This document shows positions 1 to 11,716 of a DNA stretch of 64,000 nt, piece by piece. The number at the start of each line of letters is the position of its first letter. Within the stretch, counting starts at the first letter, position 1. A program made the position numbers and the translations under genes. Below the pieces are notes generated by a model, which saw only the letters and a list, made by a program, of their open reading frames with translations, was not told the origin of the DNA and did not search any database. Location: NCBI GenBank assembly GCA_002105175.1, contig MCGE01000016.1:875501-939500 (forward strand). The letters run 5' to 3'. Origin of the DNA: Absidia repens (lineage: Eukaryota; Mucoromycota; Mucoromycetes; Mucorales; Cunninghamellaceae).

Positions 1-2409
1 TGGAGCTGGGGGGCTTCGCAGTTAATTCAGGATGTCATTTTGTAGTTTAGAACGTGAAATGACCATGATAGGTCTAGGATGGCTCAGCTTCACCATGATA
101 GGCTGCACAAATTTTGTATTTTTTCCATTTTTTATTTTTATCCAATGCAATAAGTGTGGCTGTGTACATAGAAAGGCAAAAAAGAAAAAAAAAGAGGTTC
201 ATGGACAACAATAGGGTATCATGTAAATACCGCGAGCTCCCAAGCTAATAATGTTTCTCGTTGGCCAAAAAAAAAAAAACGAAAAAAATAAGATCATGTG
301 GATGTACAACCCATGTACAATCGTTAAACATCTTTGATCAAAACCAACATCTTGGATAGATGACTAAATATTTAATCATCTATCATATTCAAAAATTTCC
401 GGAAAATAAACGCACCGTCATCTTGTATAACTATATACTCTCCCAGCAAAACCACCATTACTTTTATCTGATCACAGTATAGTATTGTACGGTACATAGT
501 TTGTTTTTGTCTGTAATAAAATCCAGGCACACATATTCATATATACATATATATCAATCCCTGCCATGTTTATACACCGTTGATCTTGTTTTCATTTTCT
601 TTAATAAAGCCATTATCTTTTGGTGTTCTTGGAGTCTCTTTTTTTTGCACTCAGCAATCTCAATTCAGCTTGCTCATCTTGGTCATGTATGAAATTTGAT
701 GGTTCGTACTATATGATGTATAAACATAAAGAAAATACGAAACATAGAGAGACCTTTTGATATCATTATTCAAGAATATATATAAGATAACAACAATAGT
801 AATAAAAACCATGATACTGTAGAGACTATGATATTTGCTCTTATAAACATGGTCAATCGTGATAAGCTATATTACGCAATATTAAGTCATAGCTGGTGAT
901 ATCATAGCACAGCCAAAATACAGTCCATGCAGTTCAGTATATATGTATGGTCCTTGTCACATTTATAAAACAATAGTTTATTGGCACTGTCATAACATAT
1001 ATAAAGTCACTAGGGAGTTTCTATGAATGAAATATAAAACAATATACTAAATGAGGTACATATTTCTGTCACATTCAAACCCATTAGGATACAGAATTTT
1101 GTCTAACAAATAATTCATCCGTACCTGAACTTTAAATTTCGACATTGACCCGAGCGTGTGATTTCCCGAGATCTTTTTCCATGATCCGGTTACCTTGGAT
1201 TTTACCAGTATTGTATCGTGGTTCCCCCATTATCTGTCGCATTTTCTTGAAATTGGTGTCGCACTTGAAAAAAAAAAAAAATTGCTTTCCTGTATTTCTT
1301 GTTGGTTCAAAAATTTAACCGAGGATTATTTACTTTCCTTTTGGCTAGATTGAAAAAAAAAAGAGACTAGCGAAATACTGCTCTACCCATCGACCTCTTT
1401 ATCTATCAAATTACAATCAGCTAAATATGTAGTAGTGGGAAAATGAGTCTAGTGTGATGGACGTCAGCGCAGCGTTGTGTACCATTGCTTTATGATGTGT
1501 CTATTTTGATACAATTAAGCGAAGTAAAACCAATTGAACTTGAATACTACAATCTATGTATCTCAAAGTGAAGATATGAAATAAGTATCTATGGTGTGGG
1601 AATAGAGGGCTAGTTGCTCAATGGTTATATGCAATCTATTCAAAGCGTGCGGATTGATCATAAAGGTGATCTCAAAATAAAAGAGAAGATCCGGCACACA
1701 TGATGGATGAAAGTCGTCAGTGTTTAGAAATAAATTACATGTACTTTATTTTAAAAAAAAACATAAACTGAGATGGTCAACACTAACCTAGATGGACAAA
1801 GGGACGAAAGTAAAGAAAATGGGGACATACTATAGAAGACAAAAACTATAAGTATGAGAAAGAGAGAGTGACAGAAAGAGGAACCAATGGTAAAAAAAAA
1901 AAAAAAAAAAAAAAGGACGTATCTTTAGTGAGGTGCAATTACAAACAATGATGACTAAAAACTAAGCCAAGATCCTAACAGTGCCATAACACATATCCTA
2001 ACTAAAGGAGTGAGGGAAAACGAGGCAAATGTAATCACACGGGGGGCGTCTTTCTAAATAATACATATAAAGCTGTAACGCAAAACTAGTCCAAGTAAAG
2101 GGGGTAAGCTATTCCACAATGGAGGAGGGTAAACTAAAAGTATCACAGGCACGATTGATTCCATGTCGGTTGCAAAACGCACCATGAGGAGAACGCCAAT
2201 TATCATATGCTTCCGATGCTGAATAGTTGTTGTCTTCTCACTTTTTTCTCCCCCCCCCCACAAAATGCTACTACGCTACGGCTGTTGAATGGTTGGGGTG
2301 CTGTAAAAAAGCAACAGAGGGCCACCATTCTAACAATATACGCGGTTGTAAAAACGAAGAGGTGGCTACCACGTTGCCAATGTTAAATGATGGTGGTTAC
2401 TGCCACGAT
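1..2409. other. AT-rich intergenic region, no gene seen
   Basis: No reading frame here looks coding: the open frames are short and dominated by low-complexity residues from A/T runs. The region holds several A/T homopolymers, including an A run of about 22 near 1893, and a near-perfect 30-bp palindrome at 355-384. It ends where the first dispersed repeat copy begins. Nothing supports an RNA gene. Confidence 0.6.
355..384. repeat. 30-bp near-perfect palindrome
   Basis: The outer arms GATAGATGA and TCATCTATC are perfect inverted repeats. The centre, TAAATATTTA, is itself palindromic, and only one symmetric base pair is broken. It lies in AT-rich intergenic DNA. It could be a cruciform-forming site, a dimeric protein-binding site, or chance in AT-rich sequence. 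Confidence 0.7.
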
Positions 2410-3240
2410 CATTGAGACCACCATGCCGATGATGTTGTTTGGCGTTGATTGTTGTAAGAAAAAAAAAGCCAGAAGAAAAAAAAGAGTGCTTCATTTTCCA
2501 AAGCGACCACAGAAAACATTTTAAATCCCGCCCACGTGGAATTTTGTTTACGCCTTGTTTTTTTTGTGGTAGGGGGCGCTCTCTTTTCTTTCCTTCTTTT
2601 TTTTTTTTTCTTTTCAACAATGCAACCTTTTTGAGTTTCATTGAGGTCATGTTGGACTTAGATTAGTGTCAGGACTAGTTTAAAAGGATTTTCAGCTCAG
2701 GGATTACAACATGCATGGGGAAACCCTTTCATTTTGGATCCAGGATTGGGACCACGATTAGTTGACTTTTTAAAGCCTTCATTAGTTTAGTTTAGTGTTA
2801 GTTTAGTCTATAGTTTATATCTGCATCTAAATAAAATATGTATCTTTTTACATTCTTCTATGAAAAGGGTCCCATTAGCGTATCTCATGTCGTGCCCAAT
2901 AGATCCCTGTTTATTACTACCATTGCATCTTTTGATTAGTGTTGATCGTTGTTGCGTTTATTTAAAAGATATTCATTTAGAGTCTTTCTCCTCATCCTTC
3001 TCGTACAGTATATTAGATCCCTTTTATCGTTGTAACTTTAGATTGGTGTTAACCATTCTTTAAATCTTTCATTAGTCTCCTTCTTGCCACATCGAATAGA
3101 TCCATCCATTAGATACATTGTTACAATAAACTCCTCTCCTTTAGATTTAGTATATCTACCTATATGCTTCAATAAAATATGTCCTGTTTATCAACCATAC
3201 TCTGACCCATTGTTTAATAAACAAATGCCGCTATTTTGCA
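2410..3240 (+). repeat. Dispersed repeat family, copy A (full length)
   Basis: This is the best-preserved copy. The head has CCCGCCCACGTGG at about 2527-2539, followed by a pyrimidine-rich stretch. The core at about 2655-2765 contains GATTAGTGTCAGGACTAG, GGGATTACAACATGCATG and GGGGAAACCCTTTCATTTTG. The tail, from about 2780 to 3240, consists of degenerate units that repeatedly contain CATTAGTC-like and AATAAA motifs. The same order of elements recurs in six other copies. No conserved ORF spans it. Confidence 0.85.
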
Positions 3241-3893
3241 ACTATTTTTTTTTGGGGGGGGAGAGTCCTGCCAAACACTAGCCCACGAATTCACCCAATA
3301 TGGCTTCTTTCCCCGCCATACTCTACCAAAAATTGACGGGCAGACTTAGATCACTTAATTATCAAAGACAGCCATATTCCTGCTTGCCTGCTCATGTAAA
3401 TGAGGGTTAGGGACTGCTTGACAGCTTTGGGTTATTTAAAATGAAACGCGATTCGAAAAACTCGCAACAATTAACGTTTAGTTTACGTTCTTACTGAACC
3501 GCACCATATATGCATCTGAATAAAATAAAGAATGTATCACTTCTTTATAATTAGATTTTTATCATACTTCTAGTTTTTTTCTTCTTTTTTTATTGTATGT
3601 ATATGTATATATATGCGCATAGAAAAAAATAGTGTGTATGTGTGTGTTTAGAGTCCTCAAATTTCAGCAAATCCCAACATCCCAGTGTACGCAGACATCC
3701 TATTACCATTTCACCCAGTCACGCCCCCACTCACATCATTATCCATATGAACCGCGATCTGACAATATATCAAACATCAAAGAGAAAACGTCGAAACAAC
3801 AAACCCCGTCGCCCGAAACATAAACGAAAAAAAAAAAAAAGATAGGAAGACGAAAACAAAAATATATATTTCAAGAAAAAATGAGAATATTCT
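3241..3893. other. Intergenic, no gene seen
   Basis: The stretch lies between repeat copy A and the 3' end of the mannosyltransferase gene. It holds a G run near 3254, another AATAAA-containing fragment near 3520 resembling the repeat tail, and an A run just beyond the convergent 3' end of the neighbouring gene. No coding frame is supported. Confidence 0.5.
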
Positions 3894-5295
3894 TTATTGT
3901 AAAAATCTGGGTAAACAACTATAACCTTGATTGTCAAAGTTGGAGACGGGGCGACAGATGCCAGATTTGTAAATCGACTTATCCGAAGGGCAATGGATGA
4001 ATTGGTCGGCTACTTGATAGCCAATGGTTTCCCAGTAATGAATTTGACTTTTCCGGAGCAGCACAGTGGCACCCATAGTATGAATCACCGGATCACCCCT
4101 ACGTCCCAATAAAAAAAAAGAAGGTGAGTTTTCATCACGAAGGAACCATTCATTTCATTTCTGCTTGATTTTACCATCGTTCATAAAAGATGCCACCCAA
4201 TTGATCAATGTAATTGAAAAAATGTTGATAGGATGGCCCTTTGAAAAAGGATAGATCAGCAATCTAAAAAGTAACAAATAAAAAAAATGTGTTGAGTGAA
4301 TGAAGAAAGAGAGTGTTCATATGTCACACACACACACACCCCTCGGCTTCTTACCTGGAAGTTGGACCAAAAATGACAGTTATTGTAATCATTTGAATTT
4401 GCATCCATAATAAAAGGCCATAATGTATCAGGTTCAGATTTGTGGATGGTGTGGGCTGGGTATTCCTTGACATAATGGTCGATGGCTGGGAACAAGCTTG
4501 GGATGGTATCATGATATTCATAGAGAGCAAATGAAAAGGATAGTTTCTTGCCGTTGTCTTTCATGTATTGGAATGGATCAAACTCAATAGGTGTTAAATA
4601 TTTGGTGCCAATTTCAAATCGCCAGTAATAATCTAAATCTTTCATTGCAGGATGCCTAAATTCAATAAAAAAAAAATAGGGTAGATGCATTGTTTAAAAT
4701 AAAGATCCATTTTCCCATTTGGGTTTGGTCTATTTTTTTTTTTTTAGGGGAGTTGTTGTTACCTGAATATCAGTCCAGCCATAAATCGAGCTTGGAATCG
4801 ATAGTCGTCACTTGCACCAAAGATAATATTCTTCATATCTTCACGAGCCTTGGCCGCCTTTGACTTGTCTATTGAGGAAGGGTAGCCATACCATGAAGCA
4901 TCCAGGTGTTCAAAACGAACATTGTTCTGAGTAGTCGAAGATACCAGTTCTTTGAATTCATCCGTCATGACCTCGTTGGAGAAGATAATATATGGGTAGC
5001 CTCGATGATGATTGAAGCGATCTTGAATATCCCGAATAGTCGAACGCAATTTCAGAAGACTATCAACATCAGTTTTTGTATAGGTCACAAAGGCTGCCTT
5101 AAAATTGGGATTCGGATGTTGTAAAGGCGTATGGTCGTCGTACTGGTACTTTTCTTTTGTCGTATGAAAATGAGGTAAACCGCGTGTTGCTGAAAAGAAA
5201 ACATGAAGAAGTCCAAGACAGGTCAATAGTAAGATGGCTATTATGCTGATATGGCGTATTGTCCCACGATTATTTAGTACTTGTATATTTGGCAT
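3894..5295 (-). CDS. Alpha-1,2-mannosyltransferase, KTR/KRE2/MNT1 family (GT15)
   Basis: The protein is a type II Golgi membrane enzyme that adds alpha-1,2-mannose from GDP-mannose to N- and O-linked glycans. Four exons (5295-4763, 4655-4355, 4263-4175, 4098-3894) join in phase into 375 aa, close to family size. A short cytosolic tail is followed by one membrane anchor at about residues 16-34 and then the GT15 domain. Family landmarks are YYWRFE (187-192), YEYHDTIPSLF (the Glu of the YE pair is the residue proposed as nucleophile in yeast Kre2) and YERWGD (305-310). The frame stays open upstream to 5505, but starting there would place a long F/L-rich leader before the anchor, so the ATG at 5295 is preferred. 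The sequence does not show which KTR subgroup it belongs to. Confidence 0.92.
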
Positions 5296-6125
5296 AGTAA
5301 GGAGATTGTGAGGGATGAACAAGAAGAAGAAAAAAAAAATAGAGGAAAAAAAAAGTGCGAGGAGAAACTGGCACACCAATGGTGGGTGTCCGACTGGGGT
5401 TGAAATTATGCTTTGTCCTTTTTTTGGGATTTCCAAAAACAATTCAACAGTGTTTAATTCTAGTGCAAAATTTAATCCTTCTTGAGATAATAATAAAAAC
5501 GGCATCTATTTTATTTTTAAAGTGACAATGTCAAGTAACGGAAGAGAAGGAGATAAAACTAATGCTAAAACTTGGCTAAAGAGCCAAGGGTAGTATGATA
5601 GATTTGTAGACAAAATCATTTTTCGAATTGAAAATGATATCATACAACTTTGGAAAGAACGGGATGGGACAGAATACCGGATCAGACTAGTTTTTTTCTT
5701 CTCATATCCTTGATAATATCATTAAAAAAACGTGCGAAATGGCGAATTAATTTCCTCAAAAACCATACTTCCACAAGCTCTGGTTTGACACCCAATATTT
5801 GGAAGAGTGATAATTTTTGAAATTGAATGATCTATTTTACATTTATTGTAGGAATGTATCGTTTCTTTTATTTACAGTATCATACTCCAATTGATGAATG
5901 ATGAATAAGTGTCATCAGCTGTATGTGTCCTTTTGTGCTGCTGTCCATCGAGTTTGTCGATATCCCTTTTTTCAAGAACATCATTATGTATCTCTTTCTT
6001 TCAACATCCACCGCTAATCTAAGAGTATGATCGTAGTAAAAAAAAACAAAAAAAAACAGGGATCCATTGCACAAGACATGAGAGAAACTAATTGAGCTTT
6101 TGTCATTCAAGAAAGTAAAGAGAGA
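5296..6125. other. Upstream region of the mannosyltransferase, no gene seen
   Basis: This AT-rich stretch lies between the mannosyltransferase start and repeat copy B. It should contain the mannosyltransferase promoter. No TATA box or other element stands out enough to call. The open frames are short and unsupported. Confidence 0.45.
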
Positions 6126-6565
6126 CATATTTTATTTAAATGTAGATTCAAACTATGGGCAAACTAACACTAAACCAAGCTAATGAGGAGTCCAACAAGC
6201 CAGCTAATGGTGGTCCCAAATTCTGAATCCAAAATGGAAGGCTTTCCCCATGCATCTAGTAATCCCTGAGCTGAAACCCCTTCTAAACTAGACCTAGCAC
6301 TAATCTAAGATCACCACAACCTCAAAAAAGTTGAATAATGAGAAAAAAAACGAGGGCGTAAATAATGATAAAAATTCCACGTGGGCGGGATTTGAAATAG
6401 TGGGTTTCGTCTTGCGTAAGGACTAGGGTGGGTCAATTTTTGTGATGAATACCAAAAAGGGAAACCCCACTTTTTTTTTCCAACAATCAATATTATACAG
6501 CACCTTCAGCATGGTGATTTCCTTCTCATAAAAATAACCATTATGGCTATTCAATTCTCTTGGTT
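6126..6565 (-). repeat. Dispersed repeat family, copy B
   Basis: Read on the minus strand, it has the CCCGCCCACGTGG head at about 6390-6378. The core runs at about 6320-6190, with GATTAGTGCTAGG, GGGATTACTAGATGCATGGG and CCATTTTGGATTC. The tail is short: it stops at an AATAAA near 6134. It sits between two divergently transcribed genes (mannosyltransferase and GUF1), with its own orientation the same as the mannosyltransferase. Confidence 0.8.
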
Positions 6566-7179
6566 TCTTTGCAGTCAAAATGGAGCAATTCAGCCAGCTT
6601 ACTTACCTCAGTTTAGTTTTAATTGACATTGTTTATACTCTAGGTTTGAATAAAATAGAGTATGTCTCGCTTTTTTAAAAATATGATGCTTGAAGTGTAC
6701 TGGAAGACATCATATTTAGCTGATTATTTCCCATAAGATTTGATAATTATTATAGTTCGGTAAAACGTCCTTGTTGCTGCGATTCCTCAATCGTCCGCCA
6801 AACGCGCCCAACTTCAAAATGTCAATCATACTTTATTTGATCCATATACCGGATACAAAATTTCCTGATCGTTATAGTTGCAGAGTTGGTACGACGGTTG
6901 GGTTGCAATAGGCAACATATCTCCCAGTGGGAAATGGTGGTCATCCCTCCACTCCACCCACCTCGTGCCGTCTCCCCGAATCCTTTGCCCTCAAAAAATA
7001 TAAATATTTCTCGTACGTCTCAGTTTTATCCACTCTCTAAATTAATTTGCACTACCGAAGAAACTGTATGTAAATATGATAAAGAATTTTGAGGTGGCAT
7101 GTGCTTTTTCTAATGTGGAGAGCGTTGAGGGAGATTAGAATGACAGTTGAACTCCGCAGTGACGAGGTTGGAAAATGGT

Positions 7180-7214
<35 letters not shown>

Positions 7215-7251
7215 GTCCAACTTTTTTCTTTCAACTGTACTCCTACTATTG
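6566..7251. other. Upstream region of GUF1, no gene seen
   Basis: A fragment at about 6595-6670, plus strand, with GTTTAG and AATAAAATAG words may be a repeat tail in the opposite orientation. A T run of about 27 at 7187-7213 precedes the GUF1 start. No independent coding frame is supported. Confidence 0.4.
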
Positions 7252-10200
7252 ATGACATTACTATTTCAATACACGTCAAGGCGATTGGCGTCGTATTATC
7301 GATGTCGCCCTATTCAACGATACCCAATACTCTCCATGCAACGATTGTATTCAAAAAGCACCACCGAAGTATGTATTGCTTAGGGGAAGATAAAACAAGT
7401 AGCGATCAAATGTTATCCTTACTTATACCTCGTCTTTCTTTTTTTTTTTTTTTATGACAATGTAGAAAATCAAAGCCGGCGATCCTTCAAAGGTCATTGA
7501 TTTACCCTCCTTTCCGGCAGAAAACATACGCAATTTTAGTATCATTGCTCATATTGGTAAGGAATCAATAACGTGGTAGGCGCCACAATAGTTTAATTCT
7601 TTATTTTTTCCTCTCTTTTGTTCTCTAGATCATGGTAAAAGCACTCTGGCTGACAGGTAAGGTTGATACTGTATCAATACAATGCTGATCCCGTATTTAA
7701 TATGGTTATCTCTCTTTTTTTTTATGCAGGTTACTCGAACTGACAAACACCATATCACAACGAGGGTCGAACAAACAAGTATTGGATAAGCTCAAAGTCG
7801 AACGCGAACGTGGGATCACCGTCAAAGCACAGGTATGGAATCAATCATGCCTATTAGTGATTATATATCGCCATTGAGAAAGAAACTCACATATCCTTCA
7901 CATAGACCGTCTCAATGTTTTACAACTACAAAGGGAAAGAATACTTGCTCAACCTCATTGATACACCGGTAAAGAAATGGAATACACACAAGCGCGGATC
8001 TGGACTAGAGAGAGAGCTAATGGCATTACATGTTGTGTTTATGATTTACAATAGGGGCATGTTGATTTCAGTTATGAAGTGTCACGGTCACTGGCGGCTT
8101 GTCAAGGCACCTTATTGTTAGTGGATGCAGCACAAGGAATTCAAGCTCAAACAGTGGCTAACTTTTACTTGGCTTTCGGTGAAGGATTGCATATCATACC
8201 TGTTTTGAATAAGGTAATCCTCCCCTTTTTTTGTAGTAGCATATAGGAAGAGATGATTTACCTAACACCTTTGTGATCTGTATGTATGTAGATCGATCTT
8301 CCTGGCTCTGATCCTGAACGAGTGGTGAAACAAATTGAAAGTGCATTCGAATTGGATACTTCGTCTATTCTTAAGGTATGACCCACCACGTTCTTGCGCC
8401 TGAAAGTTTGAAAGCAACTGAAACTGAATATTGGCTTTTTTTTTTTTTTTTTTTTTTTTAAAGATATCGGCGAAATCTGGTATCAATATAGACACCATTC
8501 TCCCTAGCGTCATTGAAAACATTCCCTCGTAAGTATTTTTTTTTTCTTTCTTTTTTAAGCTGAAACGAGATGCTGGCGTTCATATGCTTTTTTTTTTTTT
8601 ATCTTTCTAGTCCGCAAGGATCCATTCAGAAACCATTCCGTGCATTACTATTCGATTCTTGGTACGATAAATATGTTGGCGTTGTTTGTATGCTTGGTGT
8701 TGTTGACGGTGTTCTTCGAAAAGGTAAAATTAAAGAAAACATTGTCCTTGCATCATACTAGGGAGGGAACCATTCATTAAACTATAATATTAGGTGACAA
8801 GGTGTTCTCAGCACACTCGGATACGAAATATGAAATTACAGAGGTAAATTGGATTATTTCTATTGAAACATATAATTCTCACACTACTTACATTAATTAT
8901 TATTATTATTGTTATTATTATTACTTATTAGGTTGGTATCATGCACCCAGAACAAGTTCCAACTGGTTACCTGTAAGTAGTGAAATGAGAAAAACGATAA
9001 AATAGGCAGAATTTAACTGTATTCGTTAACAATTATAGGCATGCTGGTCAAGTTGGTTACGTGGTGTGTGGCATGAAGAGTGCTTCGGAAGCTTACATTG
9101 GTGATACCTTCCACCATCTTAATTCCAAAGTGGAGCTTTTACCTGGCTTTCAACCTGCACAGTCTATGGTAAAAGCAGTATTAGATAGTATCTGCTTTAC
9201 ATTCATCTAAATATTGTTTTGTTTTATTTTTATTCTTAGGTATTTGCTGGTATATTTCCTGTGGATACAAACGATTTTAGAAAACTGGATGACAATATCA
9301 AAAAACTCACTCTAAATGATGCCAGTGTCACTGTCCACAAGGAAACTAGGTAAGTCCGAACCAAGCTACTGGGAACTATCTATGTGATCATGGCGTGGTG
9401 GCACAGCAATTGTATGTACTCACAAATATGCATGTGTGTGTGTGTGTCTTTTTTTTTTTTTTTATGTGCCTGTTTTAGTAACGCATTGGGCCAAGGTTGG
9501 CGACTTGGATTTCTGGGTACCTTACACATGGATGTCTTCCGACAACGTTTAGAAAATGTATGTAACATTGACGAAATGACATATTCCTATATCCTATCAT
9601 TTTTGATACGATAGATATACTGACACCCACTCGCTCCCTTCATGTTGAATATCCTATAGGAATATGACGCCAATATTATTGTGACTCAACCAACCGTACC
9701 GTATCGAGGTAAGAAGAAAAAAAAAGAAGCTATCTTTCTATAAAATCATTGATTAACTCGATGATACCAATTCTGAACCATTCTATTTTTTTTTTTTAGT
9801 GGTGTATAAGGACAAGACGACTCATATCATCAGAAATCCAACCGAGTTTCCCGATTCTGACGAACGTGCCTTCAAGGTTTTACGGTTGGAAGAACCCATG
9901 GTGCTGGCAACAATGATTTTCCCCGAGGTAAGAAAAGAGATAATTTTCATTTGTCATGAAATTGATTGTATTCATATGCCATTGTTTCATTTTATTCTAT
10001 TCTCAATATAGGAATACATGGGCAAGATGATCGAACTCTGCGGTGTAAGTCAAATCGGAAGCGGAAAAAAGAATTTGATGAATGAAAGAAGGAATGAACG
10101 GATAGAACTGATTGTTCTATTGTTATTATTTTATCTATTAGGGCCGACGCGGTGAACAAAAAGACTACGTGTATGTGGATGACAAACGGGTGATGATGAA

Positions 10201-11195
10201 ATATGTCTTACCATTGGCAGAAGTAGTCCAGGACTTTTATGATGAATTGAAAAGCCGCTCTTCGGGATATGCGACATTTGATTATGAAGAACACGGTTAT
10301 GAAGAAAGCGATTTGGTCAAGGTAACTTGACAAAAAAATGACATGATTTGAATGAAAAACTTTGTTTTTTTTTTTTTATTGACACATATAATATTTATAT
10401 AATATTTTTATATTTATATATACAATTTAGATGTCGGTGTTACTGAATTCTAAACCTGTGGATGCATTATCCGTCATTCTTCATCGATCCCAGGTGGATC
10501 AAGTGGGCCGGGACTGGGTCAAGCGATTGAAAAATGTCATTCAACGGCAATTGTTTGATGTTGTCATTCAAACTGCTTTGGGTCATAAAATTGTTGCTAG
10601 AGAAACGTAAGTGAAGGAAAAAAAAAAAAAAAAAAAAAAAGGTCGGTGGAACCATCGGAAAGGTCTGGAAGGAAGGAATACAGTGACAGTGTTATTACTT
10701 AAAATTAACAATTATGTTTTTTTAGAATATCCGCCCTTCGGAAAAATGTCACGGCGAAATGTGTAAGTGATCAGAAATAAGTGGGGGGTTGCGGAGAAGA
10801 GAGAGGGGAGGGGACGGAGGGGACGGCGGAAAAAAACAAAAAAAGGAACCATTGTATTTTGGATGCTGAATAAAAAATGAATGGTGGCTGAATATCAACC
10901 CATTTCTTCCCAACACATATTTTGCGTATATGTATGTTTTTTATATAGTATGGTGGTGATGTGTCAAGAAAGATGAAGTTACTGCAGAAACAAAAGGAAG
11001 GCAAAAAGCGAATGAAGATGATTGGTAAGGAACCCAAAAAAATATTTTTTTCATTCAGGAGGGGGAAAACAACAATGCGGATGCTTACCATATTTGGTGT
11101 CTGTTTGACCGCTCACTGACCGGTTTTAATTTTTCTTAGGTAACGTCGAATTACCGCAGAAGGCTTTTTATGACTTTATGGACAAGAAAACGTGA
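7252..11195 (+). CDS. GUF1: Mitochondrial elongation factor 4 / LepA-type GTPase
   Basis: This translational GTPase acts on mitochondrial ribosomes and promotes back-translocation or fidelity under stress. Twenty-two exons join in phase into 655 aa. Residues 1-39 are Arg/Ser/Tyr-rich without acidic residues until the end, as expected for a mitochondrial presequence. GTPase motifs follow: AHIDHGKST (G1, about 67-75), RGIT (G2), DTPGH (G3, about 132-136) and NKID (G4, about 186-189). The LepA-specific C-terminal region includes [10 protein letters not shown] and ends in [18 protein letters not shown]. The ATG at 7252 is chosen because an in-frame ATG at 7147 would put a long poly-Phe tract from the T run before the presequence. 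An AATAAA lies at 11287, about 90 bp after the stop. Some exons are only 28-50 nt. Confidence 0.95.
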
Positions 11196-11716
11196 ACTTT
11201 TGGATGGACATCTTTTGTAGTATATAGTTGTAGTATTAGTATCATAGACTTTATAGAATTGTAGTTAAAAGGGTGGGGGCGTTGACAATAAAAGACCTTT
11301 TTTTTTTTATTTTATACACACAAAGCATTTTTTTTTATTGTTTTTGACATACATAGTACAGAGACAATAGACAGATATATAAGAAAATGATTTTTATTAG
11401 TGTTGATTGATAATAAAATTAGACTATAGGGGATAGGGAATGATGGGGGGGATCAAAACTAAAAAACTAGAAGCGGAAGATAAAAAAAAATATGATGGTG
11501 GTGAAGAAAACAAAGAAAAAAAAACAAAAGTAGTATGGTAGATATACTAATAAATTAAAGCAATAATAACAATAAAGTGAATAAATATAGAGTAATAAGG
11601 TGGGGTAGGGATATATATATATGTGTATATGTATATATAAAGGAAAAAAAATATAAGATGTGTATGTATTTATAAAGCATTCAAAAAAAAAGGGGGGGGA
11701 GGGATGATAGATCCAA
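11196..11716. other. Convergent 3' region with AT microsatellite
   Basis: GUF1 (+) and the orphan gene (-) converge here. AATAAA for GUF1 lies at 11287. Reverse-strand polyadenylation candidates lie near 11390 and 11570. An AT-rich (TA)n/TATG microsatellite occupies about 11610-11640. No coding frame is supported. Confidence 0.6.

Noticed and set aside
2715..2735. GGG-GAAA-CCC hairpin (GNRA-type loop) in the repeat core
   Set aside because: It is exact only in copies A, D and F. Copies B, C, E and G carry changes without compensation, so a selected hairpin is not supported.
2705..2765. Short peptide starting MHGETLSFW inside the repeat core
   Set aside because: The frame ends at a different place in each copy, and copy G lacks the ATG, so the conservation is at the DNA or RNA level, not protein.
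5296..5505. Longer N terminus for the mannosyltransferase
   Set aside because: The extension is Phe/Leu-rich, from A/T runs, and would move the type II anchor away from the N terminus. Family members start close to the anchor.
7147..7251. Upstream in-frame ATG extending GUF1
   Set aside because: It would add a poly-Phe tract from a T run ahead of a good mitochondrial presequence. The ATG at 7252 fits better.
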